Assembly (NCBI GenBank): GCA_018242205.1
Contig: JAFECJ010000006.1
Location: 1 to 64,000 of the forward strand
Direction of reading: 5' to 3'
Length of the DNA stretch: 64,000 bases
DNA from: Pseudomonadota bacterium
Lineage (GTDB): Bacteria > Pseudomonadota > Alphaproteobacteria > Rhizobiales > Xanthobacteraceae
In this document: piece after piece, positions 44,126 to 54,842 of the stretch
Position numbering within the stretch: the stretch's first letter is position 1
Layout: each line of letters opens with the position of its first letter
Notes under the pieces: generated by a model
Databases searched by the model: none
What the model was told of the DNA's origin: nothing
What the model saw: the letters and a program-made list of their open reading frames with translations, nothing else
Made by a program: the position numbers and the translations under genes

Positions 44126-44779
44126 ATGCCATTTACGGGTCGCTTACCGCATCGGCGCGGCGCGGCGCCTGCGGCGTGCGCTTTCCGGTCGCGCCATGCA
44201 CTGACGGGCTTTCGGCTCATTGCATTCGGTATCGGGGTCTGGTGCACCGCGGCTGGGCCGGCGGCCGCGCGGCCGGTGCAAATCGTCGCCTTCGGCGACA
44301 GCGCCACGTCCGGCTATCTCATTCCCGGCAACGATGCCTACCCGGCGCAACTGCAGCGCACGCTCCGCGCCAAGGGTTATGACGTCACGGTGAAGAATGC
44401 CGGCGTCGCCGGCGACACAACGAAAGGCGCGCTCAAGCGCCTCGATCTCGCGGTCGATCCGGACACGGCGATCTGCATCGTCGAGTTCGGCGTCAACGAT
44501 CGCCGCCTGCGCGTGCCGCGCGCCGCGATGGAAGCGCGCCTTGGCGCCATCATCGACACGCTGAACCGCCGCCACATCGAGGTGCTCGTGGTCGGCTATG
44601 GCGGCCTTGATCTGTCGAAGGTCGCGGCGCGCCACCATGCACTTTATGTGCGGTGGCAGGTCGCGCCGGGCCGCCATCGCGCCCGCGACGGCGCGCATTA
44701 CGATGCCGAGGGTTATCGCCTCGTCGTCGGCCAGATGCTGCCCAAGGTCGAGACCTTGATCGAACGCGTGCGGCGCTGA
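44126..44779 (+). CDS. Secreted SGNH (TesA-like) hydrolase
   Basis: Exported arylesterase or lysophospholipase-type enzyme of about 217 residues. A hydrophobic signal segment (about 30-48) leads into block I AFGDSATSG (Ser nucleophile), block III VEFGVNDRR, and block V DGAHYDAEG (Asp and His). All catalytic blocks are present. ATG 44126 is used; an upstream ATG 44075 would abut the divergent DUF2336 start and add 17 residues. The substrate is not known. It is convergent with the MFS gene, touching it. Confidence 0.87.
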   Translation: MPFTGRLPHRRGAAPAACAFRSRHALTGFRLIAFGIGVWCTAAGPAAARPVQIVAFGDSATSGYLIPGNDAYPAQLQRTLRAKGYDVTVKNAGVAGDTTKGALKRLDLAVDPDTAICIVEFGVNDRRLRVPRAAMEARLGAIIDTLNRRHIEVLVVGYGGLDLSKVAARHHALYVRWQVAPGRHRARDGAHYDAEGYRLVVGQMLPKVETLIERVRR

Positions 44780-46018
44780 TCAGGCACTCGCCGGCCGCGG
44801 CGCGCGATCGCGGGTCAGCGCCCAGATCGCGACGGCCACGGCGACGAAGACGACGCCGACGACGCCGAGCTGGCGCAACATGCCGGCGGCATACATGACG
44901 CCGCCGAGCCCGGAACCGATCGCCTGCCCGACATAGACGCTGCTGGTGTTGAGCGCGACCGAAGCGCTGGCGAGTTCGGGCGCCACCTGCACCAGCCTTG
45001 CCTGCTGGATCGAATTGGTGGCGGCAAAGCCGAGGCCGAGGAAGAAAATGCCCGCCGCCATCAGCGCCAGCACGCCGGCGCCGGCGCTCCACAACACAAG
45101 CCCGGTCAGATTGCAGGCGAGAAAGATCGCCGACGTCTTCCAGCCGCCGAGCGAACCGACGATGCGCGTCGCGACGACATTGCCGATGAAACCCATCACG
45201 CCGTAGAGCGCAAACATCAGGCCGATGGTTTTATCGCTGGCGCCGGCCAACCGGCTGAGCAGCGGTCCGAGATAAGTGAACACCATGAACTGGCCGCCGA
45301 TGAACAGGATGGTGATGGCGAGCAGCGTCAGGATTCGGACGTTGCGCAACAGCACCGTGAAACTGCCGAGCGACAGCGGCGGGCCGGTCAATTGGCGCGG
45401 CAGGCCGACAGCCAGCAGCACGCACGGCACGAACGATGCGAAGGCCGAGAAGGCGAAAGCGCCGCGCCAGCCGGCATAGGCGGCAATCAACGCGATCAGC
45501 GGCAGCCCGGCCGCCACGGCGAGCGACCAGCCGAGAAAGATGAAGGTGATGGCGCCGGAGCGGGCGCGTGCCGACACCAGCAGACCGATAGTGCTGGCGG
45601 CCTGCGGCGTGAACACCGCGGCGACGGCGAGCGTCGCCAGCCGCAGCGCCAACACGGTGGCGTAGTTCGGCGCCAGCGCCATGGCCGCCTGCCCGGCCGT
45701 CATCACGGCCAATGTCGTCACCAAGAGCGTGCGCCGGTCGATGCGCGTCGTCAGCCAGGCGACGACCGGCGAACCGACACACAGGATGATGGCGCCGAAC
45801 GTCACCAGCAGCCCGGCGTCGCGAATGCCGACATGAAGACCATCGGCGAGGACCGCCAGCATGCCGGCGGGCGCCAGCACCGAAAGACCGGTGGCGAAAT
45901 TGCCGAGCAGCAGCCCGTAACGAGACAATTGATGTTGCAATGAAGAAGTCCGAGGGATGAAAGAAATTCGAATGTTCCAGGCAGTGTCTGCCGGAGCATG
46001 ACGAAGTGAATAGACCAC
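44780..46018 (-). CDS. MFS transporter (drug-efflux type)
   Basis: Twelve-helix transporter of about 412 residues of the DHA1 class. It has the loop 2-3 motif AWLTTRIDRRTLLV and helix 5 motif C-like residues (GLPLIALIAAYAGWRGAFAF). Helices are evident throughout. The first ~28 residues are not hydrophobic and the true start could be an internal codon nearer LQHQLSRYGLLLGN. Substrate is unknown. Downstream it abuts the convergent SGNH gene. Confidence 0.87.
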   Translation of the reverse strand: MVYSLRHAPADTAWNIRISFIPRTSSLQHQLSRYGLLLGNFATGLSVLAPAGMLAVLADGLHVGIRDAGLLVTFGAIILCVGSPVVAWLTTRIDRRTLLVTTLAVMTAGQAAMALAPNYATVLALRLATLAVAAVFTPQAASTIGLLVSARARSGAITFIFLGWSLAVAAGLPLIALIAAYAGWRGAFAFSAFASFVPCVLLAVGLPRQLTGPPLSLGSFTVLLRNVRILTLLAITILFIGGQFMVFTYLGPLLSRLAGASDKTIGLMFALYGVMGFIGNVVATRIVGSLGGWKTSAIFLACNLTGLVLWSAGAGVLALMAAGIFFLGLGFAATNSIQQARLVQVAPELASASVALNTSSVYVGQAIGSGLGGVMYAAGMLRQLGVVGVVFVAVAVAIWALTRDRAPRPASA

Positions 46019-46175
46019 ATGGCGAGCGGCGCGTGATCAGACAATAGCGCATGGCGCGGCTCCACCCGAATTCTGCGAATGGGTGCAATGACGTTTGTTG
46101 ATGGGAAGCGATGCGGCGCGCCGCTCTCTCTTCTTGCCCTCTCCTCTCTAGAATGGATGCCTCGCCGCGTGCTCA

Positions 46176-46329
46176 CTTTCCCCTCTCCCCTTGTGGGGAG
46201 AGGGTGTCCGAGCGGAGGCGATAGCCGAGCGAGGACGGCTGAGGGGTCCAGAGTATCTGTTTGGCACCGCCCCTCACCCGGCTCGCCCATTCGGGCTCGC
46301 CACCCTCTCCCACAAGGGGAGAGGGAAAG
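46176..46329. repeat. Intergenic palindromic repeat element
   Basis: In the 337-bp gap 46019-46355 two ~30-base arms face each other: TTCCCCTCTCCCC...GAGAGGGTG (46176-46206) and its near-perfect inverse (46301-46329). Each arm is also an internal palindrome around TTGTG. The middle contains smaller pairs such as TGAGGGG/CCCCTCA (46250/46270). It has the look of a dispersed, non-coding repeat unit. No gene is seen in the gap. Confidence 0.75.
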
Positions 46330-46355
46330 AAGAAGAGTGGCTGCCCGCCCCTCGC

Positions 46356-46634
46356 CTAGTGCAACACGAACTCGCCGTTGATCGCCTTCATCTCGGCCGG
46401 CTTGATCAGCTTACAGTGCGCGACCTGGACGGAATGCAATGGGCCTTCCAGCCGCTCCTGCCAGAAGTCGAGAAACTTCTGCAGCTCGGGGAATTTCGGA
46501 AACAGGTCGTAGGCCTGCCAGACATAGGATTGCAGCAGCCAATGGTGATCCGGCCGGCGGTAGAGAATGTGCGCCGTGGTCAGCCCGTACCCCTGAACCT
46601 GCTTTTCGAAATCCTTCGATACCGTCGAACCCAT
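46356..46634 (-). CDS. usg: Usg family protein
   Basis: Small protein of 92 residues. The core YGLTTAHILYRRPDHHWLLQ followed by YVWQAYDLFPKFPELQKFLD is typical of Usg, named for the gene upstream of trpF in Caulobacter. No function has been shown for it. GGAGG lies just before ATG 46634. It is a single gene here and not next to trp genes. Confidence 0.9.
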   Translation of the reverse strand: MGSTVSKDFEKQVQGYGLTTAHILYRRPDHHWLLQSYVWQAYDLFPKFPELQKFLDFWQERLEGPLHSVQVAHCKLIKPAEMKAINGEFVLH

Positions 46635-46851
46635 TCCGTCCTCCGTTGATGAAGCGGACGATCAGTTTCCAGTCCCGGTATCCTCCATTGCAAGCCGAAT
46701 TGATGAACATACTGTTTAAAATCAATGCGTTAGCAGCAATGTGGCGCAGCGGCTAACAAACGTCCGCTGCGGCCGCCCTCGCCCGCCCCCGATCCGCCGG
46801 ACCGTCGGGCGCCGAAATTAACCACTCGGATTCAGAGGCTTGGCGGTTTTG

Positions 46852-46878
46852 TTGGCACTCCACTCAGATGAGTGCTAA
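46852..46878. promoter_or_regulatory. CIRCE operator for HrcA
   Basis: TTGGCACTC-N9-GAGTGCTAA differs from the CIRCE consensus (TTAGCACTC-N9-GAGTGCTAA) by one base. It lies 120 bp before the groES ATG. The HrcA repressor binds it and is released on heat or unfolded-protein load. The rest of 46635-46997 holds the promoter and a ~119-nt leader with no gene. Confidence 0.95.
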
Positions 46879-46997
46879 AAAATTTCCGGACGCCCCTTGC
46901 GGGTCGAAATGCCCGCACCATCTGCTTCCGCAGGTGCCGGAGGGGATTTACCGGCAACCAGAAACGTCAGATAGCTCAAATATTTAGGAGGACTGCC

Positions 46998-47315
46998 ATG
47001 AAGTTCCGCCCGCTTCACGACCGTGTCGTCGTCAAGCGCATCGACGCCGAGGAAAAAACCGCTGGCGGCATCATCATTCCCGACACCGCCAAGGAGAAGC
47101 CGTCGCAGGGCGAAGTCATCGCCGTCGGCCCCGGTGGCCGTGACGAGAGCGGCAAGCTCACCCCGATCGACGTCAAGGTCGGCGACGTCGTGCTGTTCGG
47201 CAAGTGGTCGGGCACCGAGGTCAAGATCGATGGTCAGGATCTCCTGATCATGAAGGAAAGCGACATCATGGGCGTGCTCGACGGCGTCTCCGCCTCGAAG
47301 AAGAAAGCCGCCTAA
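46998..47315 (+). CDS. groS: Co-chaperonin GroES
   Basis: Ten-kDa lid of the GroEL folding chamber, 105 residues. [19 protein letters not shown], the mobile loop [19 protein letters not shown], and [16 protein letters not shown] are all canonical. AGGAGG sits 7 bases ahead of ATG 46998. It is followed by groEL after 30 bp, and preceded by a CIRCE element. Confidence 0.98.
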   Translation: MKFRPLHDRVVVKRIDAEEKTAGGIIIPDTAKEKPSQGEVIAVGPGGRDESGKLTPIDVKVGDVVLFGKWSGTEVKIDGQDLLIMKESDIMGVLDGVSASKKKAA

Positions 47316-48995
<1,680 letters not shown>

Positions 48996-49023
48996 GGTCC
49001 ATTCCGACCGACTTCTTAAAACG

Positions 49024-49051
49024 GTCAAAGTCGGGCAAGCCCGACTTTGAC
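49024..49051 (+). other. Perfect hairpin after groEL
   Basis: A 13-bp perfect stem (GTCAAAGTCGGGC with its complement) has a 2-base loop and no T tract. It lies between the groEL stop and the tail echo at 49053-49070. It may protect the mRNA 3' end or be a remnant of a repeat. Confidence 0.6.
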
Positions 49052-49052
49052 T

Positions 49053-49070
49053 GGAGGAATGGATTTCTAA
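49053..49070 (+). repeat. Echo of the groEL C-terminal codons
   Basis: GGAGGAATGGATTTCTAA repeats the end of groEL (48978-48995) with one change (GAC to GAT), and would read GGMDF then stop. It looks like a partial duplication that ended in the 3' UTR. Confidence 0.7.
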
Positions 49071-49100
49071 GTCCGCCTCGCTCAACGCGAACAAACACGA

Positions 49101-49128
49101 AGGCCCGGGAGCAATCCCGGGCCTTTTT
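49101..49128 (+). terminator. Rho-independent terminator of groESL
   Basis: AGGCCCGGGA pairs with TCCCGGGCCT around a GCAA loop, followed by five T residues. Ideal intrinsic terminator 106 bp after the groEL stop. The remaining 49129-49304 holds the next promoter and no gene. Confidence 0.93.
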
Positions 49129-49304
49129 CATGTTGGAGTGAGGAAAATGTCGTCCCCTCGCCTATTGGCGCGCCGCCGCCGTTCTTGACGGGATAGATAC
49201 GAGCCGACGGTTGCCGAGACGCGCGCATGGGTTAGGGTAGCGATCAACGGACGCCTCGTCCGTTGTCACAAAACCGTCATAAGCGCCATTGGCGAACACG
49301 ACAC

Positions 49305-50042
49305 ATGCACGTTCCGCACTCGTTCGGTGATATCGGCTTCATCGACATACTCGCCGCCGTCACCGTGATCATGAACATCGTCGGCTATTTGATGAAGACG
49401 ATGATCCCGCTGCGGATCGTCGCCATGACAACGAACTGTCTATTCATCGCCTATTCGATCCTGGCGTCGGTGTTCCCGACCTTGATCCTCAATCTGATCC
49501 TGCTGCCGATCAACGCCATGCGCTTCTATCAAATGAAGCGGCTGATCAAACAGGTCAACGAAGCGGCCAATGGCGATTTGTCGATGGACTGGTTGAAGCC
49601 CTTCACCACCAAGCGCCATTTCGCCGCCGGATCGGTTCTGTTCAACAAAGGCGACCCGGCGAGCGAACTGCACTTCATCATCTCAGGCCGCTACCGAGTC
49701 GTGGAGCGCAACGTCGAGATCGGGCCCGGCAGCATCCTGGGCGAACTCGGCCTGCTCGAGCCGGGCAAAGTACGCACCGCGACCATCGAATGCCTGGAAG
49801 GCGGCGAGACGCTCGCCATCTCCTACGATCACGTCATGCAGCTTTATTTCCAGAACCCGACCTTCGGCTTCTACTTCCTGCAACTGTCGACGGCGCGGCT
49901 GTTCCACACCATCAAGGTATTGGAAGACGAGAACGCAGCTTTGCGCGCGGACAATGCGCGTTTGCGCGCGGCCGAGCCGGTCCAGCGCGAAATGATGACG
50001 GAGAAATCGGGTGGATCGGTGACGGCCGGCGGTCTAGCCTGA
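49305..50042 (+). CDS. Membrane-anchored cyclic-nucleotide-binding protein (Popeye-like layout)
   Basis: Protein of about 245 residues. Three hydrophobic stretches (about 12-31, 37-55 and 56-72) are followed by a cNMP-binding domain (about 100-205) with VLFNKGDPASELHFIISGRY, the phosphate-binding cassette GELGLLEP (Gly146, Glu147) and Arg157. A short coiled coil follows (VLEDENAALRADNARL). There is no HTH, so it is not a Crp/Fnr regulator. Short N-terminus, three TM helices and cytosolic cNMP domain resemble animal Popeye proteins. Start ATG 49305 is preferred over TTG 49263. Stand-alone gene. Confidence 0.85.
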   Translation: MHVPHSFGDIGFIDILAAVTVIMNIVGYLMKTMIPLRIVAMTTNCLFIAYSILASVFPTLILNLILLPINAMRFYQMKRLIKQVNEAANGDLSMDWLKPFTTKRHFAAGSVLFNKGDPASELHFIISGRYRVVERNVEIGPGSILGELGLLEPGKVRTATIECLEGGETLAISYDHVMQLYFQNPTFGFYFLQLSTARLFHTIKVLEDENAALRADNARLRAAEPVQREMMTEKSGGSVTAGGLA

Positions 50043-50201
50043 CCGAAACGAGAAACGACCACAGACAAGATAGAGCGCGGTTACTTCCGCCGTCGCCTAT
50101 CTCATCGTGGCCGTCGGACGGGGATCATACGAAACGCGATCCGCCGCCGCTTGCGATCATGTATAGTGAAGCATTGTGAAAATAACGTGACGAAAACCTT
50201 A

Positions 50202-51002
50202 ATGAAAACCTACCTCCCGCGTGTGTATGTCGGCGTCGGCGGCTGGACCTACGAGCCGTGGCGCGGCGTTTTCTATCCCAAAGGCCTGCCGCATGCGCGC
50301 GAACTCGAGTATGCGGGCCAGCATCTGACCTCGATCGAGGTCAACGGCACCTTCTATTCGACGATGAAGCCGGCGAGCTTCCGCAAATGGGCCTCCGAAG
50401 TTCCCGCTGGCTTCGTGTTTTCGCTCAAAGGCCCGCGCTATGCGGTCAATCGCCGCGTGCTCGCCGAAGCGGGTTCCTCGATCCAGCGCTTCCTTGAGTC
50501 CGGCATCACCGAACTCGGGCCCAAGCTCGGGCCTCTGCTCTGGCAGTTTGCGCCGCACAAGAAGTTCGATGCCGCCGACTTCGGCGCATTCCTCGATCTG
50601 CTGCCGGCGAAGTTCGACGGCACGGTGTTGCGTCACGTGGTCGAGGTGCGCAACGACACCTTCAAGACGCCGGAGTTCATTGCGCTGGCGCGCAAGGCCA
50701 ATGTCGCCATCTGCTACGCCGAGCACGAGACCTATACCGAGATCGCCGACATCACCTCGGACTTCGTCTATGCCCGCCTGCAGAAGGGCGACGAGAGACT
50801 GAAAGACGGCTATCCGCCCAAGGCGCTCGACGAATGGGCGAAGCGGGCCAAAGCCTGGGCGAAGGGCGGCGCGCCCGACGACCTGCCGCGCATCGACAAA
50901 AAGACGGCCGAGAAGAAGCCACGCGATGTGTTCATCTATTTCATCCACGAGGCCAAGGTGAAGATGCCGGCGGCGGCCATGGCCCTGATCGAACGGCTTT
51001 AG
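50202..51002 (+). CDS. DUF72 family protein
   Basis: TIM-barrel protein of about 266 residues of the DUF72 family (YecE type). It opens VYVGVGGWTYEPWRGVFYP and keeps LTSIEVNGTFYST and FVFSLKGPRY. Family function is unresolved. ATG 50202 begins at the usual place; an ATG 51 bases earlier adds sequence not typical of the family. It is followed 19 bp later by the amidase gene on the same strand. Confidence 0.92.
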   Translation: MKTYLPRVYVGVGGWTYEPWRGVFYPKGLPHARELEYAGQHLTSIEVNGTFYSTMKPASFRKWASEVPAGFVFSLKGPRYAVNRRVLAEAGSSIQRFLESGITELGPKLGPLLWQFAPHKKFDAADFGAFLDLLPAKFDGTVLRHVVEVRNDTFKTPEFIALARKANVAICYAEHETYTEIADITSDFVYARLQKGDERLKDGYPPKALDEWAKRAKAWAKGGAPDDLPRIDKKTAEKKPRDVFIYFIHEAKVKMPAAAMALIERL

Positions 51003-51021
51003 CCTAGGGAGCACGGCGACG

Positions 51022-52425
51022 ATGACAGTCATTTCCGAGCTGAACGCCGCCGACCTTCTTCGCCTTTACCGGCGTCGCGAACTGTCGCCGGTCGAAGTGA
51101 CGCGCGACGCGCTCATGCGCATCGCGCGTTTCGAACCCGCCATCAATGCCTTCGTGCTGGTCGACGCCGAGGGCGCGCTCGCCGCGGCGCAGGTCTCCGA
51201 AGCGCGCTGGATGAAAGGCGAACCGATCGGTCTCGCGGACGGCCTGCCCGCGACCATCAAGGACATCATTGACGTCAAGGGCTTTGCGACGCGCAAAGGC
51301 TCCTTGGCAACGCCCGACAGGCCGGCGCCGCACGATGCCCCCGCGGTGGCGCGGCTCAAGGAGCAAGGGGCGGTGATCCTCGGCAAGACCACGACTCCGG
51401 AATTCGGCTGGATCGGCGCCTGCCATTCGCCGTTCACCGGGATCACGCGCAATCCCTGGGATCTGACGCGCACCACGGGCGGCTCATCCGGCGGCGCAGC
51501 GGCCGCGGCACTGCTCAACCTTGGCGTCCTGCATCTCGGGACCGACGGCGCCGGCTCGATCCGCATCCCGGCGGCGTTTACCGGCACCTTCGGCATCAAG
51601 CCGAGCTACGGCCGCGTGCCGGCCTATCCAGCCTCCGCCTTCACGGTGCTGGCGCATCAGGGGCCGCTGACGCGCACCGTCAGTGACGCCGCCTTGATGC
51701 TGAGCGTCATCGGCCAGCCCGATATGCGCGACACCACGGCGTGGAATACGCCGGCGCCGGATTATCGCATCGGCCTGAGCGACGGCGTGCGCGGCCTGCG
51801 CATCGCCTACTCGCCGCGGCTCGGCTACGTCAAAGAGCTCGACGCCGAGATCGAAGCATCGGCGCGCCAGGCGGCACAGGTGTTCGCCACGTTGGGCGCC
51901 GTCGTGGAAGAAGTCGACCCGGGCTTTGCCGAGCCGATCGCGATGGAAAAGAACATCTGGTACGCGGTCGCCGCGACCATCGTCGACGCCGTACCGGCGG
52001 CCGAGCGCGGCAAAATGGACGAAGGCTTGCGCCGCATGGCCGATTTCGGCCGGCGCGTGACGCTCGCGGATCACCTGGCGGCGCACACCCAGCGTACAGA
52101 ACTGGCGCAACACATGTTGCGCTTCCACGAGCGCTACGATCTGCTGTTGACGCCGCAGATGCCGACAACGGCGATCGAGGCCGGCCGGGTGACGCCGGCG
52201 GACGGCCGCTTCGGCGACGAATGGATCAACTGGTCACCCTATACCTACCCGTTCAACCTGACGCAGCAACCGGCTGCTTCGGTGCCTTGCGGCTTCGCCG
52301 CCGACGGCCTGCCGATGGCGCTGCAGATCGTCGGCCCGCCGCGCAACGACGCGCTGGTGTTGCGCGCAGCCCGCGCTTACGAGAGCGCGCAGCCCTTCCC
52401 GACTCTGGCGGCGCCACGTGCTTGA
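51022..52425 (+). CDS. Amidase-signature family amidase
   Basis: Amidase of 467 residues. Catalytic Lys80 (ATIKDIID), cis-Ser155 (GGSSGGAA) and nucleophile Ser179 (GAGSIRIP) are in place. It hydrolyses amides to acid and ammonia; the substrate is not clear. AGGGAG lies ahead of ATG 51022. Its TGA at 52423-52425 lies inside the FNR/FixK box for the downstream gene. It may precede a catabolic route that ends in the ring-cleaving dioxygenase. Confidence 0.93.
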   Translation: MTVISELNAADLLRLYRRRELSPVEVTRDALMRIARFEPAINAFVLVDAEGALAAAQVSEARWMKGEPIGLADGLPATIKDIIDVKGFATRKGSLATPDRPAPHDAPAVARLKEQGAVILGKTTTPEFGWIGACHSPFTGITRNPWDLTRTTGGSSGGAAAAALLNLGVLHLGTDGAGSIRIPAAFTGTFGIKPSYGRVPAYPASAFTVLAHQGPLTRTVSDAALMLSVIGQPDMRDTTAWNTPAPDYRIGLSDGVRGLRIAYSPRLGYVKELDAEIEASARQAAQVFATLGAVVEEVDPGFAEPIAMEKNIWYAVAATIVDAVPAAERGKMDEGLRRMADFGRRVTLADHLAAHTQRTELAQHMLRFHERYDLLLTPQMPTTAIEAGRVTPADGRFGDEWINWSPYTYPFNLTQQPAASVPCGFAADGLPMALQIVGPPRNDALVLRAARAYESAQPFPTLAAPRA

Positions 52426-52435
52426 TCTTTATCAA
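52422..52435. promoter_or_regulatory. Perfect FNR/FixK box upstream of the dioxygenase
   Basis: TTGATCTTTATCAA is a perfect TTGAT-N4-ATCAA dyad. It overlaps the amidase stop codon and is centred 84 bp before ATG 52513. A class II activator site would put the transcript start near 52470. Confidence 0.75.
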
Positions 52436-52512
52436 AGCCCGGTGAAGTAACGGCACTCACAGTTCTTCGCGTACGGCCCGCGCGGCCGTTGGAAACGCCG
52501 GAGAACTCCGTC

Positions 52513-53808
52513 ATGGCCAGCATCATCGGCGCTGTCGCCGTCTCGCACACGCCGACCATCGGCTTCGCCTTCGACCGCAACAAGCAGAACGACCCGGTCT
52601 GGGCGCCGATCTTCGAATCGTTCAGGCCGGTGCAGCAATGGCTGACGGCGCAGAAGCCCGACGTGCTGTTCGTCATCTATAACGACCACGTCACCTCGTT
52701 TTTCTTCGATCACTATTCCGCTTTCGCCCTCGGCATCGGCGAGAGTTACCCGGTCGCCGACGAAGGCGGCGGCGTGCGCGACCTGCCGCCGGTCAAGGGC
52801 CACACCGGCCTGTCGCACCACATCGGCGCGGCGCTGATGGCCGACGAATTCGACATGTCGTTCTTCCAGGGCAAGCCGCTCGATCACGGCTGCTTCTCGC
52901 CGCTGTCGATGATGTGGCCGCATGAGCCGCAATGGCCGGGCGCCATCGTGCCGCTGCAGGTCGGCGTTCTGCAATTCCCGATTCCGAGCCCGGCGCGCTG
53001 CTTTAAGCTCGGCCAGTCGGTGCGCCGCGCCATCGAGAGCTATCCGGAAGATCTGCGCGTCGCGCTGGTCGCGACCGGCGGCCTGTCGCACCAGGTGCAT
53101 GGCGAACGCGCCGGCTTCAACAACACACCGTGGGACGAGCAATTCCTCGATCTCATCGAAAACGACCCGGCATCGCTGGCGCAGATGACGCAGGCCGATT
53201 ACGCCCGGCTCGGCGGCATGGAAGGCGCCGAAGTCATCATGTGGCTGGTGATGCGCGGCGCGCTGTCGGCCAACATCAAGTGCCTGCACCGCGGCTATTA
53301 TCTGCCGTCGATGACCGGCATCGCCACCGCGGTCTATGAGAACCGCGCCATCGAGCCGATGGCCGACATCCACAGCGATTATCGCCGTCACATCGGCCAT
53401 CAACTGGCCGGCGCCGGGGTGCTGACCGGCACCTATCCGTTCACCCTCGACCGCAGCGTCAAGGCATTCCGCATCAACTCATTCCTGCATGCGCTGATCG
53501 ATCACGACAAGCGCACGGCCTTCCTGGCCGATCCCGAGCTCGCGTTCGCCGCGGCGGGGCTGAGCGATGCTGAACGCGATATGATCCGCAAGCGCGACTG
53601 GCGCGCCATGATCCAGTACGGCGTGTCGTTCTTCATGCTGGAGAAATTAGGGGCTGTGGTCGGCGTGTCGAACCTGCACATCTACGCGGCGATGCGCGGC
53701 GAGACGCTGGAGGAATTCCAGAAGACGCGCAACGCGCCCGGCGCGCTCTATTCGGTCGCCGGCAAGGAAGCGCCCAAGCTCGCCTGGGACAAGGCGACGG
53801 CCGGATAA
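52513..53808 (+). CDS. Fused LigB-LigA extradiol dioxygenase (gallate-type)
   Basis: Non-haem iron ring-cleavage enzyme of 431 residues. The N-terminal LigB-like part carries likely Fe ligands His12 (VSHTPT), His59 (YNDHVTSF) and Glu240 (MEGAE region), and catalytic His193 (GGLSHQVH). The C-terminal ~110 residues match the LigA small subunit ([23 protein letters not shown] in part). One-chain fusion is the layout of gallate dioxygenases (DesB, GalA) rather than two-subunit protocatechuate enzymes. GGAG precedes ATG 52513. Its 3' end overlaps the convergent cysA by 61 bp. Confidence 0.88.
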   Translation: MASIIGAVAVSHTPTIGFAFDRNKQNDPVWAPIFESFRPVQQWLTAQKPDVLFVIYNDHVTSFFFDHYSAFALGIGESYPVADEGGGVRDLPPVKGHTGLSHHIGAALMADEFDMSFFQGKPLDHGCFSPLSMMWPHEPQWPGAIVPLQVGVLQFPIPSPARCFKLGQSVRRAIESYPEDLRVALVATGGLSHQVHGERAGFNNTPWDEQFLDLIENDPASLAQMTQADYARLGGMEGAEVIMWLVMRGALSANIKCLHRGYYLPSMTGIATAVYENRAIEPMADIHSDYRRHIGHQLAGAGVLTGTYPFTLDRSVKAFRINSFLHALIDHDKRTAFLADPELAFAAAGLSDAERDMIRKRDWRAMIQYGVSFFMLEKLGAVVGVSNLHIYAAMRGETLEEFQKTRNAPGALYSVAGKEAPKLAWDKATAG

Positions 53809-54833
53809 AGCTGCCAGTGACGCGGCAGGATATGAAGCCGCCCGGTCAGGTTCTGCGTCGCGTCGACTGGCAATTCGACCTCCACCCGGTGCCGCCCGGC
53901 TCCGATTAGGAGCTCGACGCGCCGCCAGCCGCCGCTGCGGCGCACCGCAATGACGTCGCCCGCAATCGTCCCTGGCCGCTCCTCGACGACATCGATGCCG
54001 TTCGGCCGCATCAAGAGACGCGCCGCGCCGTCGGCCACGCCGGCCACGCCGATGTCGACCGACTGTCCGTCGATGCTGACGCGGCCGTCGGCAACAGAGG
54101 CCGGCAGCTCGCTGGTTTCTCCGATAAAGGAGAACACGAAGGGCGAATTCGGCCGGTCGTAAATCTCGTCCGGCGTGCCGACCTGTTCGATGCGTCCTTG
54201 ACTCATGACCACGACGCGATCGGCCAGTTCCAGCGCCTCCTCCTGATCGTGGGTCACGAAGACGGTGGTGTGGCCGGTCTTGTCGTGCAATTCACGCAGC
54301 CACTGCCGGAGTTCCCGCCGCACTTTGGCGTCGAGCGCGCCGAATGGCTCGTCAAGCAGCAGCACGCGCGGCTCGATGGCGAGCGCCCGCGCCAGCGCCA
54401 CGCGCTGCCGTTGCCCGCCTGATAGTTGCGCCGGAAAGCGGCTTTCCAGGCCGGACAGTTGCACTAGGTCGAGCAATTCGCTGGCCCGGCGACGGATTTC
54501 CGCGCTTGGCGGGCGCGCGCCGCGGGGCCGCACCCGCAGCCCGAAGCCGATATTGTCGGCGACCGTCATGTGCTTGAACAGCGCGTAGCTCTGGAACACG
54601 AAACCGATGTTTCGTTCCTGTACGTTCATGCTGGACGCGTCGTCCTCGCCGAAGAAAATCGATCCCTCTGTCGGCCATTCAAGCCCCGCGATCAGACGCA
54701 GCAAGGTCGTCTTACCCGACCCCGACGGGCCGAGCAGAGCGATCAACTCACCCGAGTGAATATCGAGCGACACACCGTGCAAAGCCGGATAGCGCTCGAA
54801 CTCTTTGCGGACATTTCTAATTCTGATTTCCAT
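53748..54833 (-). CDS. cysA: Sulfate/thiosulfate ABC transporter ATPase
   Basis: ATP-hydrolysing subunit of the sulfate importer, 361 residues. Walker [10 protein letters not shown] at 35-43, [15 protein letters not shown], and Walker [13 protein letters not shown] are intact, followed by the TOBE-type C-terminal domain. ATG 54833 has AAGGA ahead of it. It is last in cysPTWA and starts 9 bp after cysW ends. The gene's final 61 bp run antiparallel to the dioxygenase gene. Confidence 0.96.
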   Translation of the reverse strand: MEIRIRNVRKEFERYPALHGVSLDIHSGELIALLGPSGSGKTTLLRLIAGLEWPTEGSIFFGEDDASSMNVQERNIGFVFQSYALFKHMTVADNIGFGLRVRPRGARPPSAEIRRRASELLDLVQLSGLESRFPAQLSGGQRQRVALARALAIEPRVLLLDEPFGALDAKVRRELRQWLRELHDKTGHTTVFVTHDQEEALELADRVVVMSQGRIEQVGTPDEIYDRPNSPFVFSFIGETSELPASVADGRVSIDGQSVDIGVAGVADGAARLLMRPNGIDVVEERPGTIAGDVIAVRRSGGWRRVELLIGAGRHRVEVELPVDATQNLTGRLHILPRHWQLYPAVALSQASLGASLPATE

Positions 54834-54842
54834 GAACAATCC

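Noticed and set aside
46176..46329. CRISPR array or insertion-sequence ends
   Set aside because: Only two arms, facing each other, no spacers and no transposase; better explained as a palindromic repeat.
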